From: Nonomuraea roseoviolacea subsp. carminata
GTDB taxonomy: Bacteria > Actinomycetota > Actinomycetes > Streptosporangiales > Streptosporangiaceae
Assembly: GCF_024172185.1 (NCBI RefSeq)
Contig: NZ_JAMZEC010000001.1
Span: forward strand, 4,608,001-4,672,000
Direction: 5' to 3'
Length of the DNA: 64,000 bases
Each line of letters starts with the position of its first letter. The stretch's first letter is position 1. Positions 41,441 through 50,073 of the stretch are shown here, one piece after another. The notes below the pieces were generated by a model. It ran no database searches. It was given only the letters and a program-made list of their open reading frames with translations, and was not told where the DNA came from. The translations under genes and the position numbers were made by a program.

Positions 41441-43567
41441 ATGCCCAGGTGGAGCGGCGCCGGGATCCTGGCCGCCCTCGCGTTGGTCGTCCTGCTGGCC
41501 GTGCCCGGCGAGGCCGATGTGAGGGCGCCGAAGGGCGGGACCCTCACCACGGGGTCCGCGCCGTCCAAGGCCCTGGGCGAGGACATCGCCTTCAACCTCT
41601 ACCTGCCGTACGGCTACGACACCGGCCACGAGCGCCACCCCGTCCTCTACCTGCTCCACGGCCGGGGCGACACCATGCAGGCGTGGACCCGGGTCAAGGA
41701 CACCCTCGACCAGATGATCCGGACCAGGCGGATACCACCCGTCATCGCCGTCATGCCCGACGCGCCGTGGAGCGAGCGCGGAAGCTGGTACGTCGACAGC
41801 CAGTACACCGGCTCCGACCTGCCGGGACGCCCGGTGGAGACGGCCCTGGCGCGCGACCTGGTCGCGTACGTGGACGCGACCTACCGCACGGCGCCCATCC
41901 GCGAGGCCCGCCTGGTCGGCGGCTACTCGATGGGCGGCGCCGGGGCGCTGCGCCTCGCCCTGGCCCACCAGGACGTGTTCGGCTCGGCCATGGTGCTCAG
42001 CCCCGCCGTCTACACGCCGCTGCCGCCGTCCGACTCCTCCGCGCGTGACTACGGCGCGTTCGGGAGGGGTGGCGAGAAGTTCGCCGACGAGGTGTACCAG
42101 GGCCTCAACTACCCGGCCCTGCTGCCCAAGCTCGACCCCGACCGGCCCGTACGGCTCTTCGTTGCCGTCGGCGACGACGAGTACGCCAACCCGGCGGCGG
42201 CCGACGCGCACCACGACCTGGACTTCGAGTCGGCCGCCCTCTACAACGCCGCCCGCAGGTCACCGGCGGTCTCCGCGCAGTTGCGCGTCCTCGACGGCGG
42301 CCACGACTGGACCGTCTGGTCACCCGCCTTCGAGCAGGCCATGGCCGAGCTGGGCCCGGCGTTGAGCGTCACGCCCCCGGCCGGGCTCCCCGGCCCGCTG
42401 CTCGGCACGGCCGCCGCCGACTGGGCCGGCGGCGTCGCGGCCCACGCCGACGGCACGGTCACCACCGGGTTCGCGGCCGGCGGGCCGGTGGCCGGTCAGC
42501 CGTACGGCGGCCGGCTCGACGCGGTGATCACCAGCACGGGGGCGCGGAGCTGGACGCGGCAGCTCGGGACCGCCGCCGACGAGCGCCTGTACGGCGTGGC
42601 GGCGCTGCCCGACGGCGGCGTGCTCGCCGCCGGGTACACCAAGGGCGACCTGGACGGCCGCCACCCCGGCAACGCCGCCGACGACGCGTTCGTGGCCCGG
42701 CTCGGCGCGGACGGGACCGTCCGGTGGATCACCCAGTTCGGCGACCCGGCCGTGGCCGACCGGCTCTACGGCCTGACCGCCGCGCCCGACGGCGGCGCGT
42801 ACGTGGCCGGCTACACCAAGGGCGCGCTCGACGGCCCGAACAGCGGCGACAAGGACGCCCTGCTCGCCCGCCTCGCCGCCGACGGCCGGCTCTCCTGGGT
42901 CCACCAGTACGGCGGCGCGGGCGAGGACAAGGCGTACGGCGTGGCCGCGGACGTCTCCGGCGTCTACGTCACCGGCAGCACCACCGCCGCCCTGCCCGGC
43001 ACGAGCGCGCTGGGCGGCCTCGACGGCTGGATCGCCGGGTACGCGCCCGACGGCGCCAGGCGGTGGGCCACGAGCGCGGGCGGCCCAGGCGACGACCGGC
43101 TGAACGCCGTGGCCGTCACGACCGCGGGCCTCGCGGTCGCCACCGGCGCCAGCGGCGGCGACCTGGTCGCCATCGCCTACACCGGCACGGGCCGGCAGCG
43201 CTGGACCGCCGCCGTCGCCACCCCCGCCGCCGACGAGGGGGCCGCCGTGGCGCCCCTGCCGGGCGGCGAGGTCGAGGTCGTCGGCCACACCAGGGGCCGG
43301 GTGGGCGTGATGGCGGGCGGCGCCGACGTCCTGACCGTCCGCCTGGACGGCAGGGGGCAGCGGAAGGCCGCCGCGCAGTTCGGCACCGCGCGGGACGACG
43401 CCGTCGACCCGTTCTCCGAGCCCAACCTGTACGCCGCGGCCACCCCCTCGGGGAAGGTGGCCGTCTCGGGCCTGACCTACGGCGCCCCGGCCGACGGCGC
43501 CGCGCCGGGCAACGGCGACGTCTTCGTGGCCGTGGTCGAGCCGTCCACCGGCCTGCCCGCCTCCTGA
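41441..43567 (+). CDS. Secreted esterase (CE1-like) fused to a beta-propeller
   Basis: The protein of about 708 residues has a signal peptide (AGILAALALVVLLAVPGEAD). A CE1/esterase-D-like domain follows (about residues 30-300) with PVLYLLHGRGDTMQAW, nucleophile Ser in VGGYSMGGAGALRLA, an Asp region (DDEYANP) and His in GGHDWTVWSP. The C-terminal half (about 320-700) contains repeats of GxxxDxxxxVAxxPDGGxxxAGYTKG, like SBBP beta-propeller repeats. Start ATG 41441 is chosen because GGGAG is 6 nt upstream. It likely acts outside the cell on polysaccharide esters. Confidence 0.85.
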   Translation: MPRWSGAGILAALALVVLLAVPGEADVRAPKGGTLTTGSAPSKALGEDIAFNLYLPYGYDTGHERHPVLYLLHGRGDTMQAWTRVKDTLDQMIRTRRIPPVIAVMPDAPWSERGSWYVDSQYTGSDLPGRPVETALARDLVAYVDATYRTAPIREARLVGGYSMGGAGALRLALAHQDVFGSAMVLSPAVYTPLPPSDSSARDYGAFGRGGEKFADEVYQGLNYPALLPKLDPDRPVRLFVAVGDDEYANPAAADAHHDLDFESAALYNAARRSPAVSAQLRVLDGGHDWTVWSPAFEQAMAELGPALSVTPPAGLPGPLLGTAAADWAGGVAAHADGTVTTGFAAGGPVAGQPYGGRLDAVITSTGARSWTRQLGTAADERLYGVAALPDGGVLAAGYTKGDLDGRHPGNAADDAFVARLGADGTVRWITQFGDPAVADRLYGLTAAPDGGAYVAGYTKGALDGPNSGDKDALLARLAADGRLSWVHQYGGAGEDKAYGVAADVSGVYVTGSTTAALPGTSALGGLDGWIAGYAPDGARRWATSAGGPGDDRLNAVAVTTAGLAVATGASGGDLVAIAYTGTGRQRWTAAVATPAADEGAAVAPLPGGEVEVVGHTRGRVGVMAGGADVLTVRLDGRGQRKAAAQFGTARDDAVDPFSEPNLYAAATPSGKVAVSGLTYGAPADGAAPGNGDVFVAVVEPSTGLPAS

Positions 43568-43574
43568 CCCGGGG

Positions 43575-44720
43575 TCAGATCCGGGCGCCTTCGGTGGGGG
43601 GACCGCCGAAGGCGCCCTCGCGGCGGATGGTGTGCCAGCGCAGCCGTACGCCCAGGACCGCCGTCGCCACCGACTGGATCACCACCAGGTACATGAGCTG
43701 CCGGTAGACGAACTGCTGCAACGGCAGCACCCACAGCGCGGAGACCCGCTCGCCGTCGAGACGCAGCGCGTACCAGCCGGTCAGCGCCTGCGCCACCACG
43801 AACGCCGCCCACACCGCCACCACCGGCAGCGGGTCGCCCAGAACGGTCTGGTAGACCGCCATGAGGTCGACGACGGGGGCCAGCAGCGGCAGCACCACCT
43901 GGAACATCGTCAGGTAGCCGAGGCAGCGCCGGCCGAACGGCCCGCGCTCCAGCACCGCGCGCCGGTGCTTCCACATGGCCTGGAGCGTTCCGTAGCACCA
44001 GCGGTAGCGCTGCTTCCAGAGCTGGCCGAGCGACGTGGGCGCCTCGGTCCAGGCCAGCGCCCGCTCCTCGTAGACCACGCGCCACCCGAACCGGCACAGC
44101 GCCATGGTCAGGTCGGTGTCCTCGGCCAGCGTGTCGGTGCTGACGCCGCCGAGCGCCACCAGCGCCGAACGGCGGAACGCGCCGATCGCGCCGGGCACCG
44201 TCGCCATGCAGTCGAGCAGCTCGAAGGCCCGCCGGTCGAGGTTGAACCCGATGACGTACTCCATGTGCTGCCAGCGCCCGATCATGCCGCGCCGGTTGCC
44301 CACCTTGGTGTTGCCGCTGACCGCGCCGACCGACGGGTCGGCGAGCTGGCGGATCAGCCGGCCGATGGTGGCGGGCTCGAAGACGGTGTCGCCGTCCACC
44401 ATGATGATCAGCTCGTGCCGGGCCTGCGTGATGCCGGTGTTGAGCGCGGCCGGCTTGCCGCCGTTGGGCCGCCGGATGACCCGCACGTCGGCGTACCCGG
44501 GCGCGGCGGCCAGGGCGGCGGTGTCGTCGGTGGAGCCGTCGTCGACGACCAGCACCTCCACCTCGCCCTCGTAGTCGGTCTCCACCAGCGAGCGCACCGT
44601 CGCCTGGATGCCGGCCGCCTCGTTGTAGGCGGGCACGATCACGGTGACGGGCGGCGGCGCGGACCAGATGGGGGCGCGTCCCTTCCGCCGCTTGCCGCCG
44701 CGCGTGCGGCGGGCGTGCAA
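43575..44720 (-). CDS. Glycosyltransferase family 2, separated from the deacetylase by an in-frame TAG
   Basis: The 381-residue frame is a processive GT2: PPVTVIVPAYNEAAGIQATV, DDGSTDDT, VDGDTVFEP (DxD), GNTKVGNRRGMIG, AEDTDL and QRYRWCYGTLQ (QxxRW), then C-terminal membrane helices. It resembles NodC/IcaA/chitin-synthase-like enzymes. In many actinomycetes this domain is the C-terminal half of a 'bifunctional polysaccharide deacetylase/glycosyltransferase'. Here the first usable codon is TTG 44720, directly after the upstream TAG, in the same frame, with no ribosome site. The gene may be non-functional, read through, or weakly reinitiated. Confidence 0.75.
   Translation of the reverse strand: MHARRTRGGKRRKGRAPIWSAPPPVTVIVPAYNEAAGIQATVRSLVETDYEGEVEVLVVDDGSTDDTAALAAAPGYADVRVIRRPNGGKPAALNTGITQARHELIIMVDGDTVFEPATIGRLIRQLADPSVGAVSGNTKVGNRRGMIGRWQHMEYVIGFNLDRRAFELLDCMATVPGAIGAFRRSALVALGGVSTDTLAEDTDLTMALCRFGWRVVYEERALAWTEAPTSLGQLWKQRYRWCYGTLQAMWKHRRAVLERGPFGRRCLGYLTMFQVVLPLLAPVVDLMAVYQTVLGDPLPVVAVWAAFVVAQALTGWYALRLDGERVSALWVLPLQQFVYRQLMYLVVIQSVATAVLGVRLRWHTIRREGAFGGPPTEGARI
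43583..43617. terminator. Hairpin GGGCGCCTTCGG...CCGAAGGCGCCC, bidirectional terminator
   Basis: Perfect 12-bp arms flank an 11-nt loop. It overlaps the last codons of the GT2 gene and follows the convergent esterase gene by 16 bp. A small hairpin (TGACCC-G-GGGTCA, 43565-43577) precedes it. Confidence 0.7.
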
Positions 44721-45830
44721 CTACGCCAGGACGGCGAAGAACGTCAGCCGCGCCAGCGTCAGCGCGCCGGCGGCGAACAGCACCCACGACAGCGCCCCGG
44801 TGAAGGCCGCGGCGGCGCGCTGGGCGGCGTTGAGCACGGTGCCGGCGAACCGGTCCATGCCGTCGGCCCGCCGGTGGGCGGACGGCATGCCGAGCGCGCC
44901 CGTCACCGTGACCGCCCGGTAGCCCTTGCCGGACAGCTCGGTCAGGACCCGGTCGAGGCCCTCGACGGTCTGCCGCCGGTCACCGCCCGAGTCGTGCATC
45001 ATGACGATCGCCCCGCGTCCCCGTGAGGGCAGCGCCGATGCGGCGATCCGGTCCGTTCCCGGCCGGGCCCAGTCGCGGGTGTCGAGGTCGGTCAGCGCGA
45101 CGAGGTACCCCTCGGCGGCCAGCGACCGCATGCCCTCCCACTGCGGGACGGTGATCGCGGCGGGCGTCGAGGAGTACGGCGGGCGGGCCAGCGTCGTGTG
45201 CAGGCCGGTGGCGCCCGCGAGCGCTTTCTGCGTCAGCGACAGCTCCAGCCTGAGCCGCCAGCCGGGCACGGAGGCGAGGTCGGCGTGGGTGTAGGTGTGG
45301 TTGCCCAGCTCGTGGCCCTCGGCGACGATGCGCCGGGCCAGCTCCGGGTACTGGGCGACCTTCGAGCCGACGGTGAAGAACGTCGCCTTGGCGCCGTGCT
45401 TCTTGAGCACGTCCAGGACGCGCGGGGTCCAGGCGGGGTCGGGGCCGTCGTCGAAGGTGAGCGCGATCGTCCGGCCGGCCGGGTGGGCGCTGGAGGGGGC
45501 GCCGGCGGTCAGGTTCAGCACGGGGCCGCCGCGCCGGGCCCTGGCCAGCTCGGCGGAGGGATGGTCGGCGGCGGGCGGCGCGGCGTGGGTCTCGCCGGTG
45601 ACGCCGGTCACGTACCCGTCGAGGGTGAGCGCGGCGGCGACGAGCAGCAGGCCGACGGCGAGCATGAACCAGTGGCCGCGCGGGTCCGCGGGACGCCTGG
45701 CGGCGGGTTCGGGGAGGACGGCGGGCTGGGGGAGGGTGGCGGCCGGTGGTTCGGGACGCCGGCCCGCGGCGGGGTCCTGCCAGGCGGGGACGGGCGGAGG
45801 GGGCCGGACGCGGACGTCCTGGGCTGTCAC
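44721..45830 (-). CDS. Polysaccharide deacetylase (NodB domain)
   Basis: The 369-residue protein has a cytoplasmic Pro-rich N-terminus, a membrane helix (WFMLAVGLLLVAAALTLDGY), and a NodB domain with TIALTFDDGPDPAWTP (motif 1), HELGNHTYTH (motif 2, HxxxH), ARPPYS (motif 3), DTRDW and IVMMHDSGG (motif 5). A second membrane helix follows (SWVLFAAGALTLARLTFFA), right before the TAG. It deacetylates N-acetyl-glucosamine-type polymers outside the membrane. Its GTG overlaps the stop of the upstream gene, so the two are coupled. Its stop TAG (44721-44723) is in frame with the following GT2. Confidence 0.85.
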   Translation of the reverse strand: MTAQDVRVRPPPPVPAWQDPAAGRRPEPPAATLPQPAVLPEPAARRPADPRGHWFMLAVGLLLVAAALTLDGYVTGVTGETHAAPPAADHPSAELARARRGGPVLNLTAGAPSSAHPAGRTIALTFDDGPDPAWTPRVLDVLKKHGAKATFFTVGSKVAQYPELARRIVAEGHELGNHTYTHADLASVPGWRLRLELSLTQKALAGATGLHTTLARPPYSSTPAAITVPQWEGMRSLAAEGYLVALTDLDTRDWARPGTDRIAASALPSRGRGAIVMMHDSGGDRRQTVEGLDRVLTELSGKGYRAVTVTGALGMPSAHRRADGMDRFAGTVLNAAQRAAAAFTGALSWVLFAAGALTLARLTFFAVLA

Positions 45831-46327
45831 TTCTTGGGGCCCTTGGTCCGGTCCGGGTCGAGACCCGGCGGGATCCGCCTGGTGGGCGTCGGGTCGGCCG
45901 TCGTCTCGCCGGGCGTGGGCGCCGGCTCGGCGGTGGGCTCCTCGGACGGCTCCGGCCGCTCGGTCGGCTCCTGCCGGGGTGTGGGCCGCCGCGTCGCGCT
46001 CTGCTTGGGCGTGGGCCGCCGGGACGGCGTGGCGGTCCTCGTGGGGGTGGGGGTGGGCCGCGCCTGGACGGGGGAGGGCGTCGGGCGCCTGGTCGAGCTG
46101 GTGCGGGGAGTCGGCGAGCGGTGGGGCGAGGCGGCGACGCCTTCCGGCTGGTCGCCCGGCCATCCGCTGACCGACAGTGTCGTACGGGAGAACGCGCCGC
46201 CGATCACGACGGCCAGCACCCCGATGGCCAGCACGCTCGACACGATCCCGACCACCATGACCAGCCGTCGGCGACGGCCGCTCTGGTCGACGAAGACGGC
46301 TGTGGTGGAGTGCTGCTCAGGTGACAC
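45827..46327 (-). CDS. Proline/threonine-rich single-pass membrane protein
   Basis: The 166-residue protein has a short cytoplasmic N-terminus, a membrane helix (LVMVVGIVSSVLAIGVLAVV) and an extracellular tail of PTP/PTRR repeats (RPTPSPVQARPTPTPTR and similar). It has no catalytic domain. It lies first in the operon with the deacetylase and GT2 (stop/start overlap GTGA). A role in anchoring or guiding the polysaccharide through the wall is inference from position. Confidence 0.7.
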   Translation of the reverse strand: MSPEQHSTTAVFVDQSGRRRRLVMVVGIVSSVLAIGVLAVVIGGAFSRTTLSVSGWPGDQPEGVAASPHRSPTPRTSSTRRPTPSPVQARPTPTPTRTATPSRRPTPKQSATRRPTPRQEPTERPEPSEEPTAEPAPTPGETTADPTPTRRIPPGLDPDRTKGPKK

Positions 46328-46952
46328 GCTGAGTGATGGTAGTGGTCGCTGACAACTTGTGGGGAAATTTGGGCTTTAACGACGAGCGATCGTCATCTGA
46401 CGGAGAGCCGCCGACGGCGCCCGATCTTGTCCTGTTGGACGGGTGGATGTCCTGCTATGCGGCTCTATGGCGGTTATGACGCTCCGTGTCGTCGCCCGCC
46501 CCGAACCGACGGCCCGCGTCCGGCCGTGCGCGGAGAAGTGTCGGTGGGGTCTGCCACGATGCCGTCGAGACTCCCGAACCAGGGCGCTGGTGGCCGCGCC
46601 GCTCGGCATGGCCATGTCCGGGCCGTTGGCGGCGGCGTGGGGCGGTGACACGGTGCTCGCGCTGAGCGCGGGGCTGGACGTCGTCTTCACGGTCGCGACG
46701 CTGCTGGTCCCGGCAGTGTGGCGGGTACGCGACGATCTCCCGGACGCGACGCCGCCCGAGCTTGCCGATGGCCCCGAGGAGGCGGAACGCGACGGGGCCG
46801 GGACCGCGGTCTCCCGTTGAGCTGTCATTCCTCGGTATGTCAGCCCACGGTCTGATGCGCGCCCCGGCGAAATGCGCGAGAGTGTCACCGCCGTACCTGA
46901 GGCGACTTGAGCCGCATGTCCAGTCGCGGGAGTCGAAGTGGAGGAGACCGGA
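46328..46952. other. 625-bp region with an MFS remnant, otherwise no gene
   Basis: The only recognisable content is the MFS tail at 46584-46820. Stretches on both sides hold only arbitrary frames. A mixed leader region precedes the peptidase start at 46953. Confidence 0.5.
46584..46820 (+). pseudogene. MFS transporter C-terminal remnant
   Basis: The plus strand reads ALVAAPLGMAMSGPLAAAWG then VLALSAGLDVVFTVATLLVP, which matches helices 11-12 of EntS/DHA3-type MFS proteins. The frame before it is unrelated and there is no start. The gene has lost more than 80 percent of its length. Confidence 0.55.
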
Positions 46953-47720
46953 GTGCACGCCCCACGCAAGAGGTCGCGCGAGAGATCGCGCAGGATGTGG
47001 GCACGGGCCGCCGCCGCCCTGGCGACGCTGCTCGCCGCCGCCGTGGCCGGAGTCGCCGCGGCCTACCCCTCCGTCGCGGCGACCACCTGTCCCGGCTGCT
47101 ACGGCCTCACCGAGCTGGAACCCGGCGTGTACGCGGAGAAGAGCCTGTCCGGCGAGCAGCGGCAGCGGATCCACCGCACCGTGGCGGCCGCCCGCGACCG
47201 GATCGAGGGCTTCTACGGCACACCGGTCAGCTCGCCCCGCCTGCTGGTCTGCGTGACCGACGCCTGCTATGCCCGCATCGGCGGCAAGAAGGAGCGCGGC
47301 ATCGCGATCCTCAACCGGTCCGTCATGCTGTCGCCCCGAGGGCTGGACACGGTGATCGCGTCCCACGAGATGTCCCACGTCGAGCTGCACGCCCGCCTCG
47401 CCGGCGGTGTGGAGGTGCCGCAGTGGTTCGACGAAGGACTGGCGGTGGTGGTCTCCGACGACCCTCGCTACCTGCGTCCCGAGGCCGCGGGTGACCGCTG
47501 CACGACTCCGCCGACCGGTCCGCTGCCCGTGACGCTGGAGCAATGGCTGGCGGCGGCCGGCAAGGACGCCACCACGTACGCCAAGTCGGCGTGCCAGGTG
47601 CACCGCTGGCTGCGGTCCCACGACGACCGCCAGGGCCTCTTGACCTTGATCCAACGACTGAACGCGGGCGGGTCCTTCGCGTCGGAGGTGAGCACGGCCC
47701 CCATCCCTCCGACCGAGTGA
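46953..47720 (+). CDS. Secreted zinc metallopeptidase-like protein (HExxH)
   Basis: The 255-residue protein has a signal peptide (WARAAAALATLLAAAVAGVA). The mature part has a gluzincin-type site: SHEMSHVELHAR (HExxH) followed by a Glu in WFDEGLAVVVSD 20-25 residues later, the third zinc ligand pattern. Pairs of Cys (TTCPGCYG; CVTDACYA) suggest disulphides. The peptide substrate is unknown. Start GTG 46953 has GGAGGAG 6 nt upstream. It is followed by a 19-bp tandem repeat. Confidence 0.8.
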   Translation: MHAPRKRSRERSRRMWARAAAALATLLAAAVAGVAAAYPSVAATTCPGCYGLTELEPGVYAEKSLSGEQRQRIHRTVAAARDRIEGFYGTPVSSPRLLVCVTDACYARIGGKKERGIAILNRSVMLSPRGLDTVIASHEMSHVELHARLAGGVEVPQWFDEGLAVVVSDDPRYLRPEAAGDRCTTPPTGPLPVTLEQWLAAAGKDATTYAKSACQVHRWLRSHDDRQGLLTLIQRLNAGGSFASEVSTAPIPPTE

Positions 47721-48006
47721 CCCGTGCCAGGCCACGGCACTGTCGAAACAGCCCAGCGGTGATCGGCCAGCCCAGCGGTGATCGACCAGCCCAGCGGTGA
47801 TCGACCAGCCCAGCGGTGATCGAGCGGCCGGCGCCGCCCGCGCCCAACCGCGGCTGGCCGGCTCAGCCGTGGCTGACGAGTCGTGGCATGGCCGCCAGTT
47901 CCGGCGTGACTGACGACGCCTCCCGGGAAAACCGGTCGACAGACTGGTTCCCGACGCCATGTGATGGCCCCGACTGCCCGTCGCACGCTGATCACAGGAG
48001 CTGCTC
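47721..48006. other. 286-bp gap with tandem repeats
   Basis: The gap between the peptidase and the phosphotransferase holds the 19-bp repeat at 47749-47824 and no gene. Confidence 0.7.
47749..47824. repeat. 19-bp tandem repeat, four copies
   Basis: CAGCCCAGCGGTGATCGAC starts at 47749, 47768, 47787 and 47806. One base differs in copy 1 (GGC for GAC) and one in copy 4. It begins 29 bp after the peptidase stop. Confidence 0.9.
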
Positions 48007-48906
48007 ATGGCCACCGCGAGAACCACGGACACCAGTCCCTCGATCAGCGACGAGCTGGCCAGGCGCCTGGTAGATGAGCAGTTCCCGCAGTGGGCCGGGT
48101 TGCCCCTCAAGCTGGTCGACCCCGCCGGCTCCGACCATGTGATCTACCGGCTGGGCGAGGAGCTGTCCGTCCGGTTGCCGCGTCATCCAGGCGCCATCCG
48201 ACAGGCCAGGAAGGAGGCCGAGTGGCTGCCTCGGCTCGCCCCGCGGTTGCCCTTGGCCGTCCCGGCGCCCGTGGCAGTGGGTGAGCCCGGCTGCGGCTAT
48301 CCGTGGCAGTGGGCGGTGAACCGGTGGCTGGAGGGCGAGGTGGCGACCGTCGAGGCGCTGTCCGGCTCATCCGCGGCCGCCGTCCAACTGGCGGAGTTCC
48401 TGACCGCCCTCCGGCGATGCGCGTCGGAGGACGTCTCACCCGGGAATCTCGACGACGCGCTCATGGCCCGGCCGTTGGCCGACCGGGACCGCGCGACACG
48501 GGCCGCCATCGCGCGGGTCGACGGCGCGTTCGACGGTGCCGCCCTGACCGAGTTGTGGGACGCCGCGCTGAACGCGCCCGGATGGGACGGCGCTCCGGTC
48601 TGGGTCCACGGCGATCTCCATACCGGCAACCTGCTGACCGTCGACGGCCGCCTCAGCGCGGTCATCGACTTCGGCGAGCTCGGCATCGGCGATCCGGCCT
48701 GCGACCTGACCATCGCGTTCACCCTGATGTCGGCCGGGAGCCGGGCCGCCTTCCGTGCCGCGCTCGGCGTGGACGAGGCCACCTGGACCCGAGGCCGCGG
48801 ATGGGCTCTGGCGACCGGCCTGAACGCCTACACCTTCTACGCCGCCGCCAACCTCCGCGTCGCCGCGCAGACCACCCGTCAGATCACCGAGGCCCTCATC
48901 GGCTAG
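48007..48906 (+). CDS. Aminoglycoside phosphotransferase (APH) family protein
   Basis: The 299-residue kinase-like protein has an N-lobe (DHVIYRLGEELSVRLPR) and a catalytic loop VWVHGDLHTGNLL (HGDxxxxN). It has the metal-binding VIDFGELGIGDPACDLTIAF. These are complete for APH/ChoK-like ATP-dependent phosphotransferases, though a resistance substrate is not implied. CAGGAG lies upstream of the ATG. Confidence 0.9.
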   Translation: MATARTTDTSPSISDELARRLVDEQFPQWAGLPLKLVDPAGSDHVIYRLGEELSVRLPRHPGAIRQARKEAEWLPRLAPRLPLAVPAPVAVGEPGCGYPWQWAVNRWLEGEVATVEALSGSSAAAVQLAEFLTALRRCASEDVSPGNLDDALMARPLADRDRATRAAIARVDGAFDGAALTELWDAALNAPGWDGAPVWVHGDLHTGNLLTVDGRLSAVIDFGELGIGDPACDLTIAFTLMSAGSRAAFRAALGVDEATWTRGRGWALATGLNAYTFYAAANLRVAAQTTRQITEALIG

Positions 48907-49278
48907 GTGCACGGCTCCCCGGCTCAGCGTTGCAGGGGTGGGCGATCGAGGGCCGGCCGCCCAGCACCGCGAACGCACCCGTGTCCGCGGCTGGAGAGTC
49001 GCTCGTGTCCGTGCCAGGAGATCCGTCCGCACCCGTGGCCGTGACCCACCCGCACCCGTGGCCGGTGATCCAGCCGCTTCGAACGTCGGCTGATCTTGAC
49101 CGCCACGGCCTGACGGCCGCACCAGCCGCCGCCGCCCGTGATGCGCCACCAAGCGCTCGTGGTTGCGACCTCTCACAGCTCGCGACGCCCCTGCGGGAGG
49201 GACGCCCCTGTGGGAGGGACGCTCCCTGAGGGTGGGACGCTCCCTGAGGGTGGGACGCCCCCTGAGGGAGGGACGCCC
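48907..49278. other. 372-bp intergenic region with repeats
   Basis: There is no gene. CCGCACCCGTGGCCG occurs twice at about 49027 and 49050. From 49184 an 18-bp tandem array begins and runs into the SDR gene end. Confidence 0.6.
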
Positions 49279-49288
49279 CTAAGGGAGG
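49184..49288. repeat. 17-18-bp tandem repeat, six copies, containing the SDR stop codon
   Basis: Copies of GACGCTCCCTGAGGGTGG and variants start at 49184, 49201, 49218, 49236, 49254 and 49272. Each can form a CCCT-AGGG hairpin. The SDR stop (49279-49281, CTA on the plus strand) is in copy 6, where CTAAGGG replaces CTGAGGG. Confidence 0.9.
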
Positions 49289-50073
49289 ATCGCGTCGACG
49301 TAGCCGCCGTCGACGCGGATCGCTCCCCCCGTCGTGGCCGAGGCGTACGGCGAGCTGAGGTACACGACCATGTTGGCGATCTCCTCGGGCTCGATCAGCC
49401 GCTGGAGCAGCGACTGCGGCCGGTGCAGCCGCATGAACTCGCGCTGGGCCTCCGGCCAGGGCAGGTCACGGTCCACGAGTTCGTACACGAAGTCCTCCAC
49501 GCCGCCGGTGTGGGTGGGACCGGCGATGACGGAGTTGACGGTGACGCCGCTACCGGCAGCCTCCTTCGCGAAGCCGCGCGACACGGCCAGCAGCGCGGTC
49601 TTCGTCATGCCGTAGTGGATCATCTCGACCGGGGTGACGATCGCGGAGTCGCTGGCGACGTACTGCACGCGCCCCCACGACCGGGCCTTCATCCCCGGCA
49701 GGTAGGCGCGGGTGAGACGGACGGCGGCCAGCACGTTGACCTCGAAGTAGCGCCGCCACTCCGCATCGGTGATCTCCAGCGCCGGCCGGGATCCGAAGAC
49801 GCCGAGGTTGTTGACCAGGATGTCCAGGTCGGGAAGGACCTCGGTGACGTGGGCGGCGCCGTCCTCGGTGGCCACGTCGGCCGCCAGCGGCACCACGTCG
49901 GCCTGCGGCGCTTCGCTCCGGATCCGCTCGGCGGCCTCCTCGACGGTCGAGGCCGTCCGGCCGTTGACGGCCACCCGGGCGCCGGCCCTGGCCAGGCCGG
50001 TCGCGATGGCCGCTCCGATGCCCTGGGTCGAGCCGGTGACCAGCGCTGTCTTGCCGGTGAGATCGATGAGCAT
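49279..50073 (-). CDS. Short-chain dehydrogenase/reductase (classical SDR)
   Basis: The 264-residue protein has TGSTQGIGAAIATGLARAG (TGxxxGxG), NNLGVFGS (NNAG variant), Ser in YVASDSAIV, and YGMTKTALL (YxxxK). A C-terminal cofactor/substrate end (GGAIRVDGGYVDA) completes it, so it is catalytically complete. It oxidises or reduces an unknown alcohol/ketone with NAD(P). Its stop lies in a tandem repeat. Confidence 0.92.
   Translation of the reverse strand: MLIDLTGKTALVTGSTQGIGAAIATGLARAGARVAVNGRTASTVEEAAERIRSEAPQADVVPLAADVATEDGAAHVTEVLPDLDILVNNLGVFGSRPALEITDAEWRRYFEVNVLAAVRLTRAYLPGMKARSWGRVQYVASDSAIVTPVEMIHYGMTKTALLAVSRGFAKEAAGSGVTVNSVIAGPTHTGGVEDFVYELVDRDLPWPEAQREFMRLHRPQSLLQRLIEPEEIANMVVYLSSPYASATTGGAIRVDGGYVDAILP

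Noticed and set aside
49184..49288. CRISPR array
   Set aside because: Repeats are directly adjacent with no spacers, so these are tandem repeats.
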